Assembly: GCA_037133755.1 (NCBI GenBank) | Contig: JBAXNN010000002.1 | Coordinates: 186,001-250,000, forward strand | Origin: F1-60-MAGs149 sp037133755 | GTDB taxonomy: Bacteria; Actinomycetota; Thermoleophilia; Gaiellales; F1-60-MAGs149 | Reading direction: 5' to 3' | DNA: 64,000 bases | Part shown: positions 55,378-64,000 of the stretch, piece after piece | How positions within the stretch are numbered: position 1 is the first letter of the stretch | How the letters are laid out: every line of letters begins with the position of its first letter | Notes under the pieces: generated by a model | Databases searched by the model: none | Seen by the model: the letters and a program-made list of their open reading frames with translations, nothing else | Told to the model about the DNA's origin: nothing | Made by a program: the position numbers and the translations under genes

Positions 55378-56843
55378 GTACGCCTTGGCAGAAGGACGGC
55401 TACGAGGCCGTGATCGGCCTCGAGATCCACGTGCAGCTCAACACGAACTCGAAGATGTTCTGCTCGTGTCCAAACCAGTTCGGCGATGAGCCCAACACCA
55501 ACGTCTGCTTCGTCTGCCTCGCGCACCCTGGTGCCCTGCCGGTGGCGAACGCCGAGGCGGTGCGCCAGTCGGCCCGCGTGGGCCTCGCGCTCGGGTGCCG
55601 GATCCCCGACACCAGCGAGTTCAGCCGCAAGCAGTACTTCTATCCCGACAGCCCGAAGGCGTACCAGATCAGCCAGTACGACCAACCGCTGTGTGCCGAG
55701 GGTATGTTCCGCGTGCCGGGTGCCGACGGCTTCGAGGTGCGCATCACGCGCGCCCACCTCGAGGAAGACGCCGCCAAGATGATCCACGCGGGCGGCGACA
55801 GCGGCCGCATCTCCGGCTCGGCTGGTTCGGTCGTCGATTTCAATCGTGTTGGCACGCCGCTGCTCGAGATCGTCACGGAGCCCGACATTCGCTCGCCCGA
55901 GGACGCGCGCCGGTTCCTCACGCTGCTGCGTGCCACCGTCGTCGCGATCGGGGCGTCCGAGTGCGACATGGAGAAGGGCTCGCTGCGCGCCGACGCCAAC
56001 GTCTCGATTCGCCCCATCGGCTCGACCGAGTACGGCACCAAGACCGAGCTCAAGAACATGAACTCCTTCCGGTTCCTCGAGCGCGGTGTCGAGGCCGAAC
56101 TTGAGCGCCAGCTGAGCATGCTGCAGGCCGGAGAGACGATCGAGCAGGAGACCCTGCACTTCGATCCGGCGAGCGGCACCCTGTCGTCGCTGCGCTCGAA
56201 AGAGCAGGCGCACGACTACCGCTACTTCCCCGAGCCTGACCTCCTGCCCGTGACGCAAGACCAGGCGTCGCTCGCCGCGCTGGCGGCCGACCTCCCCGAG
56301 CTGCCGGTCGCGCGCTTCGAGCGTCTGTCAGCAGCCGGGATCGTCGAGGCCACCGCTCTGGTGCTCGCTACCGACACGGAGCTCGCCGCGTACTTCGACG
56401 ATCTCGCTTCGCGCACCGGCGATATCAAGGTGGCGTCGAACTGGGTGATGGGCGAGTTGCAGGCGCACCTTAACGCCGACAATCTCTCGGCTGCCGAGAG
56501 CCCCGTCACGCCGCAGCGTCTCGCCGAGCTGATCGGCCTGGTCGTGGATGGCACGATCAACCAGACGGCCGCGAAGGAGGTCTTCGGCGCGCTCGTCGAA
56601 GATTCCGCAGCGACTGCTGCTGGGGTCGTGGCAGACCGCGATCTGGCCCAAGTTGGCGGCGACGATGCCCTCGGAGAGATCATCGACGCCGTCCTCGCCG
56701 CCCACCCCGACGAGGTTGAGGCCTTCAAGGGCGGACGCGAGCAGGTAGTCGGCTTTCTGGTCGGCCAGTGCATGAAGCAGAGCGGCGGCCGCGCCGACGC
56801 CAAGGCGCTGCAGGGTCTCCTGCGTGAGCGCCTCAGCGCGTAG
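55374..56843 (+). CDS. gatB: Glutamyl/aspartyl-tRNA amidotransferase subunit B
   Basis: The product has 489 residues. YEAVIGLEIHVQLNTNSKMFCSC opens the kinase-like domain; the zinc cysteines are in CSCPNQF and NVCFVCLAHPG, and DFNRVGTPLLEIVTEPD is typical. The C-terminal YqeY-like tail (about 340-489) binds tRNA. It completes gatCAB, so Gln-tRNA or Asn-tRNA is made indirectly here. Confidence 0.96.
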   Translation: MSTPWQKDGYEAVIGLEIHVQLNTNSKMFCSCPNQFGDEPNTNVCFVCLAHPGALPVANAEAVRQSARVGLALGCRIPDTSEFSRKQYFYPDSPKAYQISQYDQPLCAEGMFRVPGADGFEVRITRAHLEEDAAKMIHAGGDSGRISGSAGSVVDFNRVGTPLLEIVTEPDIRSPEDARRFLTLLRATVVAIGASECDMEKGSLRADANVSIRPIGSTEYGTKTELKNMNSFRFLERGVEAELERQLSMLQAGETIEQETLHFDPASGTLSSLRSKEQAHDYRYFPEPDLLPVTQDQASLAALAADLPELPVARFERLSAAGIVEATALVLATDTELAAYFDDLASRTGDIKVASNWVMGELQAHLNADNLSAAESPVTPQRLAELIGLVVDGTINQTAAKEVFGALVEDSAATAAGVVADRDLAQVGGDDALGEIIDAVLAAHPDEVEAFKGGREQVVGFLVGQCMKQSGGRADAKALQGLLRERLSA

Positions 56844-56868
56844 CGGTGCGCGAAACCCGCAGGCGCGG

Positions 56869-56874
56869 GTACCA
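56869..56874 (+). promoter_or_regulatory. -10 box (TACCAT) of ilvE
   Basis: TACCAT lies about 36 nt before ATG 56905, leaving a short leader with a GGGAGAG ribosome site; unlike most starts here this one is not leaderless. Confidence 0.35.
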
Positions 56875-56904
56875 TGCACGGGCGTACAGACGGGAGAGAA
56901 GCGC

Positions 56905-57816
56905 ATGCAGTCCGACAAGATCTGGTTCGACGGAGAGCTCATCGACTACGAGGACGCGACGGTCCATGTTCTGACGCACGCCCTGCACTACGGCTCGGGC
57001 GTCTTCGAGGGGATCCGCGCCTACGAGACCGACCGCGGCCCCGCCGTTTTTCATCTCAGCGACCACGTCGCACGCCTGCGCCGCTCTGCCGAGCAGTACT
57101 ACATGGAGATCCCGTACTCCGATGCGCAGATCGGTGAGTCGATCCACGAGACGATCAAGGCCAACAACCTGCCGTCCTGCTACATCCGCCCACTGGTCTT
57201 CCGCGGTGCGGGCGAGATGGGTGTCAACCCGCTCAAGTGTCCGGTGCACACGATGATCGCGGTCTGGAAGTGGGGTGCCTACCTCGGTGACGAGGCGATC
57301 CAGAACGGCATCCGCTGCATGATCTCCTCCTGGCGCCGCATCGGCCCGAACATGATCCCGGCGACCGCGAAGGCCTCGGGTCAGTACCTCAACTCGCAGC
57401 TCGCCAAGATGGAGGCGCTCAAGCACGGCTACGACGAGGCGATTCTCCTCAACGAGGTCGGTCTGATTGCCGATGGCTCCGGCGAGAATGTGTTCGCGGT
57501 GATGAACGGCAAGCTCTACACGCCGCCGATCAGCGCTTCGTGTCTGCCCGGAATCACGCGCCACGCGGTGATGGAGATGGCCGAGACGATCGGCATCGAG
57601 ACGATCGAGCGAGAGCTCACGCGCGCCGAGCTCTACTTCGCCGACGAGGTGTTCCTGACGGGTACGGCCGCTGAAGTTACCCCGGTCGCGTCGCTCGACG
57701 ATCACGAGATCGGCAAGGGTCCGATCACGCAGCAGATTCAGGACATCTTCTTCGCGACGGTGCACGGCAAGCACGAGCTGTCGAAGACGTACCTCGAGTA
57801 CCCGACGGGCGCGTGA
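56905..57816 (+). CDS. ilvE: Branched-chain amino acid aminotransferase
   Basis: The product has 303 residues. Class IV fold: LHYGSGVFEGIRAYET, the PLP-lysine region PATAKASGQYLNSQLAK and DGSGENVFAV plus FLTGTAAEVTPVASLD are the IlvE signatures. It makes Val, Leu and Ile from their keto acids. ATG 56905 has GGGAGAG 7 nt upstream; an earlier in-frame start is less likely. Its stop overlaps the next gene (GTGA). Confidence 0.93.
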   Translation: MQSDKIWFDGELIDYEDATVHVLTHALHYGSGVFEGIRAYETDRGPAVFHLSDHVARLRRSAEQYYMEIPYSDAQIGESIHETIKANNLPSCYIRPLVFRGAGEMGVNPLKCPVHTMIAVWKWGAYLGDEAIQNGIRCMISSWRRIGPNMIPATAKASGQYLNSQLAKMEALKHGYDEAILLNEVGLIADGSGENVFAVMNGKLYTPPISASCLPGITRHAVMEMAETIGIETIERELTRAELYFADEVFLTGTAAEVTPVASLDDHEIGKGPITQQIQDIFFATVHGKHELSKTYLEYPTGA

Positions 57817-58943
57817 GCCCCATCGGCGAGTCGATTCCACTCGCGCAGCCGGACGTCGGCCCGCGCGAGGAGGAGCTCGTCCTCGAGGTGCTGCACTCAG
57901 GCGTGCTCTCGCTCGGTCCGATGGGGCCGCGCTTCGAGCGCGCCTTCGCCGACTGGGTCGGCACGAAGCACGCGGCTGCGGTGTCAAGCGGCACGGCGGG
58001 TCTGCACCTCGGACTCGTGCGAGCGGGGGTCGGTCCGGGCGACGAGGTGATCACGTCACCGTTCTCGTTCATCTCGTCGGCCAACTGCGCGTTACATGCG
58101 GGCGCCGACGTGGCGTTTGCGGACATCGATCCGGTCACGTTCAACATTGATCCGGCAGCGCTTGAGGCGGCCATCACGCCGCGCACGAAGGCCATCGTTC
58201 CCGTCCACATCTTCGGCCTGCCGTGCAACATCGAGGTGATCTCCGCGATCGCCGCCAAACACGGGCTGGCGATTGTGGAAGACGGCGCCGAGGCGCTCGG
58301 CGCCATGCGGCAGGGCAAGAAGATTGGCACCCACGGGTCGCCGACGGTCTTCGCGTTCTATCCGAACAAGCAGATGACGACGGGCGAGGGCGGCCTCATC
58401 ACCACCGACGATGACGACGTCTACGAGGACATCCTCAGCCTGCGCAACCAGGGCCGCGCAGATTCGGGTGCATGGCTCGAACACGATCGGCTCGGCTGGA
58501 ACTACCGCATGGACGATCTTTCGGCTGCCGTCGGGTTGGCTCAGGTGGAGCGGCTCGACGAGATTCTCGGCAAGCGCACGGCGGTGGCGGATCGCTACAC
58601 GACGCTGCTGGCCGGTATCCCCGGCGTCACGCTGCCGAGCGTGGTCGAGGGCGATGTCCGCTCCTGGTTCGTCTACACCGTGCTGCTCGAGCCCGGCGTC
58701 GACCGGAACGGGGTGATCGGCCTCCTGGCAGACCGCGGCGTTGCGTCCAAGCCGTACCTGCCGTCGATTCACCTGCAGCCGTTCTACCGCGGGCGCGGGC
58801 ATCGCGACGGCGAATTCCCCGTCAGCGAGGCGATCTCGGCCCGCGCGCTGGCACTGCCGTTCTTCGGCAACCTCACGCTTGAGCAACAAGAGCGCGTCGC
58901 CGCAGCATTGGCCGCCGTTCTGGCGGATCCGCCGGTAGTCTGA
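57813..58943 (+). CDS. DegT/DnrJ/EryC1/StrS-family sugar aminotransferase
   Basis: The product has 376 residues. GTAGLHLGLVRAGVGPGDEVITSPFSF, DIDPVTFNIDP, IVEDGAEALGA and the PLP-lysine motif FYPNKQMTTGEGGLI define the DegT family, which transaminates keto sugars such as UDP- or dTDP-linked intermediates for surface glycans. It overlaps ilvE by 4 nt, although no other sugar nucleotide gene is near. The exact product is unknown. Confidence 0.88.
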   Translation: MSPIGESIPLAQPDVGPREEELVLEVLHSGVLSLGPMGPRFERAFADWVGTKHAAAVSSGTAGLHLGLVRAGVGPGDEVITSPFSFISSANCALHAGADVAFADIDPVTFNIDPAALEAAITPRTKAIVPVHIFGLPCNIEVISAIAAKHGLAIVEDGAEALGAMRQGKKIGTHGSPTVFAFYPNKQMTTGEGGLITTDDDDVYEDILSLRNQGRADSGAWLEHDRLGWNYRMDDLSAAVGLAQVERLDEILGKRTAVADRYTTLLAGIPGVTLPSVVEGDVRSWFVYTVLLEPGVDRNGVIGLLADRGVASKPYLPSIHLQPFYRGRGHRDGEFPVSEAISARALALPFFGNLTLEQQERVAAALAAVLADPPVV

Positions 58944-58948
58944 GCTCC
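58936..58948 (+). promoter_or_regulatory. Leaderless promoter (-10 TAGTCT) of the propeller-like gene
   Basis: TAGTCT (58936-58941) overlaps the stop of the aminotransferase gene; seven bases later comes ATG 58949. Confidence 0.45.
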
Positions 58949-59995
58949 ATGGCAGCGTTCGTTTCGACGCCCGTGGTGGCGTACTCCACGACGGCCGCGT
59001 GGATCGCCGCACCCGCGATCGGCGCGGGCGACTTCGCGTGGTTGGAAGTTGCCAAGGAGGATGGTGACGTTCGGGCGGTCGCAGCGTTTCGTGGCGATCG
59101 GCTCCTCGTCCGCTCGGCCGGCAAGACCATTCCCGTGGTGCACGAGCCTTGTACGACGATGCCCTGCAACACGGTGCAAGGGCCGGTCACCGAGGGTGAT
59201 GGCACCTTCGCCTACGCCGTGGCCTTCCCCGGGACGGGGGGCTATGTCGCCAACGTCACCGCCGCGGGCGCGTCGAACGTGGTCGCCGAAGATCAGACCG
59301 ATCCCCACGAGATTTCGACCCCACACCTGATCGCGACTGCGGGTACGCGCATCGTGTGGGTCGATAACAACATCATCTACAGCGCGCCCAATACGGGTGG
59401 GGCTGCGGCGACGCTCGTCACCGCCGAGCAGGCGGGCGGCGAGATCACGTCCATCGCGGCCAGCGCGGCCGGGGTGGCGTGGGCTGCAAAGGCGACTGTC
59501 GGCGGCAGGCTGCTTGGCTACCGCGACGCCAGCGGTGCGGTCTCAACGCGGGTAGCGGAACCGAGTACCGCCGTCGCCACGGTCTACTCGGTCGCCTTGG
59601 CCGATGACGGCACGGTCGTGGCCATTCGTCGAACACTCGCGAAGGGGCGTCAGCGGACAGCGTTGATGGCCTACGGTCTCGACGGCGCGCCGCGGACGCT
59701 GCTCACGTCAGTTCCCTTTGGCAAGCGTGACCCGTTTGAGGTGACGCGACCATCCGTCGCCGGCACGCGCGTCGCGGTGCGCATGCGCGGTGGCAAGGGC
59801 GGCGCTAACGACGAGCTGTGGGTAGTGGACCTCGCCTCCGGGAAGTCTGGTCGGGTCACCTCGGTCCCGCGCGCCGAGGCACGCCTCACGGATCCAGCCT
59901 TCGGCGCAGGACGGCTGGTCTGGGCGAAGGACGAGCTGACGTCGCGGGGCCGGCTGCTGCGGTCGCGGCTCTACAGCGCCGCGGTCAAGCCCTAG
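58949..59995 (+). CDS. Hypothetical protein with beta-propeller-like repeats
   Basis: The product has 348 residues. No family is recognised. Repeated short strands (AWLEVAKEDG, IVWVDNNIIYSAPNTGG, AWAAKATVGGRLLGYRDASG, LWVVDLASGKSGRVTSVP, LVWAKDELTSRGRLLRS) resemble blades of a WD40/TolB-like propeller. It has no signal peptide and only a pair of cysteines (PCTTMPC). It converges with the class A PBP gene, the two stops sharing CTAG. Confidence 0.6.
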   Translation: MAAFVSTPVVAYSTTAAWIAAPAIGAGDFAWLEVAKEDGDVRAVAAFRGDRLLVRSAGKTIPVVHEPCTTMPCNTVQGPVTEGDGTFAYAVAFPGTGGYVANVTAAGASNVVAEDQTDPHEISTPHLIATAGTRIVWVDNNIIYSAPNTGGAAATLVTAEQAGGEITSIAASAAGVAWAAKATVGGRLLGYRDASGAVSTRVAEPSTAVATVYSVALADDGTVVAIRRTLAKGRQRTALMAYGLDGAPRTLLTSVPFGKRDPFEVTRPSVAGTRVAVRMRGGKGGANDELWVVDLASGKSGRVTSVPRAEARLTDPAFGAGRLVWAKDELTSRGRLLRSRLYSAAVKP

Positions 59996-62754
59996 AACGG
60001 CGAGACGTAGAGCGTGATCTTGGTTCCTCGCGGGACCTTGCTGTTCGGCGAGGGCTCGATGCTGAACACGCGATCTGCGGGGTTCAGGAGTCCATCGGCG
60101 TTGATCGCACCCGCGACAAGTCCCTCCTTCTCGAGTGCGGTACGCGCCTCTTCCACGGTCTTGCCCGCCACGTTCGGCACCAGGGATCCCGTGTAGTCGC
60201 CACTCGTGGAGATCGTGATCACGGAGCCGAGCGGAGACGGCTTGCCGGGGGAGGGGCTTTGGGCGACGACGGATCCGAGCGGCAGACCCTCGGCATCCTG
60301 CTGGTCCACGATGATCACGCGGAACTGCGCCGCCTGGAGTCGGGCGATGGCGCCTTCCGTCAGGCTCGGCTGATTCGCGGTGGCGACAACGTTGGGCACG
60401 AGAATCGAGGGGATCTTGCGCGCGATAATCAGCGTCACGACGCTGCCCGATTCGACGGCGGTCAGCGGTGCTGGCGACTGTGCGACGACGGTGCCGGGCT
60501 TCTCGCCTGGCTGTGCCGGGCGGTACTGGAAGCGGATCTGGAGGCCCGAGCCCGTGGCGAGGGAATTGGCCTTGCGTTTGTTGGCAGCGGAGAAGTCGGC
60601 CACGGAGATCAAGTTGGACTCACACGGCCCCATGTCGAGCGGCGCCAGCGACTCCGCCCATACGACGACCTGCGCGTACTTGCAGCCGGGCGGCACGCGC
60701 TCGTTGGTGCGTGGATCGACCGACACGGGAATCGACGGCACGCCGATGGGCGTCTCCCAGTCCTCGCGGTCCTGTCCCCGCATGGCGTTCGTCATGAAGT
60801 CCGACCAGATCAGGGCGGGATACGTACCGCCGAAGACGGGAGAGCCGTTGTACTGCGTCCTCATCGGGCGGGCAGGATTCTCGTAGCCGACCCATACCGA
60901 CGTGGTGCGCTGTGGCGTCGAGCCCACGAACCACGCGTCCTTGAAGTCCGACGTCGTGCCAGTCTTGCCGGCTGCGGGGCGGTAGATCTTCGCGTTGACA
61001 CCCGTGCCGTAGGCAATCACGCCCTTCATGGCCTGTGTCACCTCGAGCGCGTCGTCCTTCGGTACCGCCTGGACGGCGACCGGCGTGTTGACGTACTCCC
61101 TGCCATCGGGGAATTGGATGCGCTTGATCGAAACGGGCTCCATCGACGGGTCGGTGATGCCCGAGTCGGGCGTGTGAAATAGGATCGAGCCGCCGACGCG
61201 CTGACCGTTGTTGGCAATCGTGGCGTAGGCGTGGGCCATCTCGAGCGGCGTGACGCCGACGAACAGGCCGCCGAGGCCGATGGCTGGCTGCCCTTCGTCG
61301 ATCGGTGCCAGGATACCCAGACGGTGTGCGACGTCGGCCACGATCGACGGCTTGATGAGCATCGTCAACTGCGCGAACACCGTGTTGTCAGACAGCGCCA
61401 GCGCCTCGTTCAGGTTGAGGTCCTTGCCGTAGGAATCCTCGGAGTTGACGACGTACCAGAATTGGCCGCCGCCGAGATCGAACAGCTGCTTGGAACTGTG
61501 GAAGGTGGTGGAGGGGCGCACACCTTTCTCCAACGCGGCGAGGTAGACGAACGGCTTGAACGACGAGCCCGGCTGGCGGTGTCCGTCGGCGGGAACGTTG
61601 AACTGGTGTCGCGCGGAGTAGGGCTTGCCTCCGGCCATCGCCAGCACGTCGCCGGAGCGCGGATCGATGGAGACGATTGCGCCCTGAGGCATGCGCTTGC
61701 CCTGCGAGGTCAGCTGCGTCTGCAAGGCCTGTTCGGCCAGCTGCTGCTGATGCAGATTGAGCGAGGTGATGACCTTCATGCCGCCGCCGAAGGTCTGCGC
61801 AGTGCCGAAGCGGTTGACCAGCTGCTCGGTGATGAATTGCACCCAGTACGGGTACTTGGTGTCGAGCGGTTTCGGCTCGGTGCGCGTAATGGGCAGCAGG
61901 CGACGTCCCTGTTCGACCGCGGCGGTGTCGGCATCGATAAAGCCCTGGTCAGCCATCGTCTGGAGTACGAGATTGCGGCGCGCGAGCGCAGCATCAGGGT
62001 TGTTGATCGGGTCGTACGTCGTCGGCGACTTGAGGACGGCGGCGAGCAACGCCGAGTCGGCCGGGTCGAGATTCTTGGCCGGGGTGCCGAAGTAGTACTT
62101 CGACGCGCTCTCGACGCCGTAGGTGTTGTGGCCGAAGTAGACGGTGTTGAGGTACGCGGTGAGGATCTTGTCCTTGGACCAGCGCTGCTCGAGCTGCCAG
62201 GCGAGCGACGCCTCGCGGACCTTGCGCTGCACCGTCTGTGTGTTGGTCAGATAGGTGTTCTTGACGAGCTGCTGGGTAATCGTGCTGGCGCCCTCGTTGG
62301 TGCCCGAGGAGAAGCGGTTGACCAGCGCGCGGGCGATACCGGGGAGGTCGACGCCGTTGTGGGCGTAGAAGCGCTTGTCCTCGACGGCGACGACGGCGTC
62401 CTTCATGACCTTCGAAATGCCGCTGCTCTGGACGATCACACGCGACTGGTCGGAGCGGAGGATGGCGATGCGCCGGGGGGTGCCGGTCTCGCCGGTCACC
62501 CAGATCGATCCATCCTGCGCGAGGCTCGTGGTTCGCCCGTCGAACTGTCGTAGATCCGGCAGATTCGTCGTGATGGCGGTGACGAACCCGTACGTCGCGG
62601 CGGACGCGAAGACGAGGCCGATGAGGAAGGCGATGACGGAGACGCGCAGCCAACGCCAGTGTCGGCGTCGGGGATCGTCGACGGGACCGGGCTGGTCCGG
62701 CAGTTCGAGGACGAGGCGTCCGTAGCGGCGGAGAGTCGGTTTGCGTCGTGCCAT
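59992..62754 (-). CDS. Class A penicillin-binding protein with PASTA domains
   Basis: The product has 920 residues. A basic N-terminus, a membrane helix (about 37-60), a GT51 glycosyltransferase domain (catalytic Glu125 in AVEDKRFYAHNG, then ASTITQQLVKNTYLT), a transpeptidase domain (Ser398 in GSSFKPF, SDNT, KTGT at 597-600) and three PASTA repeats (about 700-920, e.g. LVPNVAGKTVEEARTALEKEG). It polymerises and cross-links peptidoglycan; PASTA domains bind muropeptides. ATG 62754 begins MARRKPTLRRYGR; the frame opens upstream but is not protein-like. Confidence 0.92.
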   Translation of the reverse strand: MARRKPTLRRYGRLVLELPDQPGPVDDPRRRHWRWLRVSVIAFLIGLVFASAATYGFVTAITTNLPDLRQFDGRTTSLAQDGSIWVTGETGTPRRIAILRSDQSRVIVQSSGISKVMKDAVVAVEDKRFYAHNGVDLPGIARALVNRFSSGTNEGASTITQQLVKNTYLTNTQTVQRKVREASLAWQLEQRWSKDKILTAYLNTVYFGHNTYGVESASKYYFGTPAKNLDPADSALLAAVLKSPTTYDPINNPDAALARRNLVLQTMADQGFIDADTAAVEQGRRLLPITRTEPKPLDTKYPYWVQFITEQLVNRFGTAQTFGGGMKVITSLNLHQQQLAEQALQTQLTSQGKRMPQGAIVSIDPRSGDVLAMAGGKPYSARHQFNVPADGHRQPGSSFKPFVYLAALEKGVRPSTTFHSSKQLFDLGGGQFWYVVNSEDSYGKDLNLNEALALSDNTVFAQLTMLIKPSIVADVAHRLGILAPIDEGQPAIGLGGLFVGVTPLEMAHAYATIANNGQRVGGSILFHTPDSGITDPSMEPVSIKRIQFPDGREYVNTPVAVQAVPKDDALEVTQAMKGVIAYGTGVNAKIYRPAAGKTGTTSDFKDAWFVGSTPQRTTSVWVGYENPARPMRTQYNGSPVFGGTYPALIWSDFMTNAMRGQDREDWETPIGVPSIPVSVDPRTNERVPPGCKYAQVVVWAESLAPLDMGPCESNLISVADFSAANKRKANSLATGSGLQIRFQYRPAQPGEKPGTVVAQSPAPLTAVESGSVVTLIIARKIPSILVPNVVATANQPSLTEGAIARLQAAQFRVIIVDQQDAEGLPLGSVVAQSPSPGKPSPLGSVITISTSGDYTGSLVPNVAGKTVEEARTALEKEGLVAGAINADGLLNPADRVFSIEPSPNSKVPRGTKITLYVSPF

Positions 62755-62831
62755 GGTGCGGGCGCCTACGTGAGCGCATGCCCATGGTATCCCGCACCGG
62801 CACCGCCGGCGTGGGTATTCTCCGGTGCTGC

Positions 62832-64000
62832 ATGTCGGATTACCTTCGCCCACTGCTGCGCAACGCCGTCGATGTACTCCCCGAGGGCGCGCTCGCGAAG
62901 CGTCTCGCGGAGGCAACGGCGGCCGGGCGCCCCTTGCGCATCAAGCTTGGTGTCGACCCGACCGCGGGCAGCGTCACGCTCGGCTGGTCGGTCGTGCTGT
63001 CCAAGCTCCGCGCCTTCCAGGACGCTGGCCACCTGCCGGTCCTGATCATCGGCGACTTCACCGCGCGCGTCGGCGACCCGTCCGGCAAGTCGAAGACACG
63101 TCCGATGCTGACGGTCGAACAGATCAAGGCAAACGAGGCCGACTACATGCGCCAGTTCGCCAAGATCCTCGACATGGATCGCATCGAGATCCGCCACAAC
63201 TCGGAGTGGCTGGGGGAGCTCGGCGCCAACGGTCTACTCGAGTTGGCATCACGCGCGACGCTCGCGCAGATTCTGGAGCGCGACGATTTCTCAAAGCGCT
63301 ACGCCTCGCAGACGCCGATCTCGCTCCAAGAGCTGATGTACCCGCTGCTGCAGGGGTACGACTCCGTCGTGATCGATGCGGATTGCGAGATCGGCGGAAC
63401 CGACCAGAAGTTCAATCTGCTGGTCGGCCGCGATCTGCAGGAGCAGTGGGGTAAGCCGCCGCAGTCGATCATGACCCACGCGTTGCTCGTCGGCACCGAT
63501 GGCACGCAGAAGATGAGCCAATCGCTCGGGAACTACATTGGCGTCGAGGATCAGCCGGGCGACATGTACGGCAAGACCATGTCCATCCCAGACGAGGCGA
63601 TGCCCATGTGGTTCCGTCTTGCCTCGGGCCTGGCCGAGGATGACGTCGAAGAGCGCGTCGCTGCCCTGGCCGCCGGAGAGCTGGAGCCGGTGGAGGCCAA
63701 GCGCGCCTTGGCCTGGGCGATCGTGGCGCGCTTCCACGACGCTGCCGCAGCAGAGGAGGCAGCCGAGGGCTTCCGCAAGCAGTTCGCCGAGCATCAGATT
63801 CCCGAGGACCTGCGCGAAGTGGCGATCGGCCCCGATCCGGTGGTGCACGTACCGGCCCTGCTGGTCGACCATCTCGGGGTCGCATCGAGGGGCGAGGCTC
63901 GCCGATTGATCACCGGTGGCGCCGTGCGCCTCGACGGCGAGACGGTTGAGGAGATCGACCTGCCTCGCGATGCAGTGATCGGACGGGTGCTGCAGCGCGG
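62832..64000 (+). CDS. tyrS: Tyrosyl-tRNA synthetase, 3' end beyond window
   Basis: The frame runs from ATG 62832 to the right edge (389 codons shown; the family is about 400-420). KLGVDPTAGSVTLGW contains the place of the HIGH motif, but it reads TLGW (49-52) instead of HLGH; GDFTARVGDPSGKS and GGTDQKFNLLVGR (tyrosine and ATP pockets) are intact, and KMSQS is at 227-231. An S4 RNA-binding domain starts near 337. TATTCT at 62816-62821 gives a 4-nt leader. The fold and remaining motifs support TyrRS despite the HIGH change. Confidence 0.88.
   Translation, partial: MSDYLRPLLRNAVDVLPEGALAKRLAEATAAGRPLRIKLGVDPTAGSVTLGWSVVLSKLRAFQDAGHLPVLIIGDFTARVGDPSGKSKTRPMLTVEQIKANEADYMRQFAKILDMDRIEIRHNSEWLGELGANGLLELASRATLAQILERDDFSKRYASQTPISLQELMYPLLQGYDSVVIDADCEIGGTDQKFNLLVGRDLQEQWGKPPQSIMTHALLVGTDGTQKMSQSLGNYIGVEDQPGDMYGKTMSIPDEAMPMWFRLASGLAEDDVEERVAALAAGELEPVEAKRALAWAIVARFHDAAAAEEAAEGFRKQFAEHQIPEDLREVAIGPDPVVHVPALLVDHLGVASRGEARRLITGGAVRLDGETVEEIDLPRDAVIGRVLQR

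Noticed and set aside
1..64000. Mobile elements, prophage, integron or defence island
   Set aside because: No transposase, integrase, recombinase, toxin-antitoxin or restriction motif was found in any frame; the two tRNA genes show no att-like duplication downstream.

Overview
The window is high-GC DNA (roughly two thirds G+C by eye), densely coded, with no insertion sequence, phage gene or CRISPR array. Gene content and order point to a deep-branching actinomycete, most like Thermoleophilia/Solirubrobacterales. The clues are zwf-opcA, the TIGR03960/TIGR03936 - rng - rplU - rpmA - obgE - nadD - rsfS block, a mreCD - PBP2 - rodA cluster, comEA-comEC-holA, and many leaderless genes whose -10 box TANNNT lies exactly 6-7 nt before ATG or GTG. 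The taxon is an inference from content; no rRNA is present.

Layout. 1-3.5 kb: two tandem secreted clan GH-A glycosidases, an isochorismatase-like hydrolase and a ribokinase-like kinase. 3.5-7 kb (minus): DsbA-like thiol oxidoreductase, exonuclease VII (xseA, xseB), sulfite-oxidase-like molybdoenzyme. 7-9 kb: small lipoprotein and POT peptide transporter. 9-14 kb (minus): a glucose operon zwf-opcA-glk-cupin-fbaB. 14-15.4 kb: FAD and 2Fe-2S subunits of a molybdenum hydroxylase without its large subunit. 15.4-16.8 kb: a cation/proton antiporter and, facing away from it, nnr, separated by a pair of inverted palindromes. 16.8-26.7 kb: nnr-CBS-alr-cca-rhodanese, then mreC-mreD-PBP2-rodA. 26.7-34.8 kb: two radical-SAM-linked proteins, RNase E/G, ribosomal proteins L21 and L27, ObgE, NadD, RsfS and tRNA-Ala. 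34.8-42 kb (minus): SbtA bicarbonate transporter with an SbtB-like PII protein, a DyP peroxidase, a four-gene double ABC-2 transporter and a microbial rhodopsin. 42-50 kb: leuS, comEA, comEC, holA, a BspA-type leucine-rich-repeat surface protein and tRNA-Cys. 50-64 kb: a MurD-like ligase, DCC protein, cupin, thioesterase, folD, gatCAB, ilvE, a DegT-type aminotransferase, a beta-propeller-like protein, a class A PBP with PASTA domains, and tyrS running off the right edge.

The parts that look least ordinary concern translation initiation and photobiology. Three genes (the TIGR03936 protein, rsfS and the MurD-like ligase) are each preceded by an 8-11 codon mini-ORF whose TGA stop overlaps the downstream start as NTGA; the rsfS one itself lies behind a leaderless promoter. 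Alanine racemase has no ATG, GTG or TTG in a sensible place and appears to start at AUA behind a perfect Shine-Dalgarno. The rhodopsin has a DTG motif (no cytoplasmic proton donor) and lies about 5 kb from an SbtA/SbtB bicarbonate system, suggesting light-driven proton pumping and inorganic-carbon uptake in one organism. TyrRS, exonuclease VII and NadD have lost or altered signature motifs although their frames are intact.
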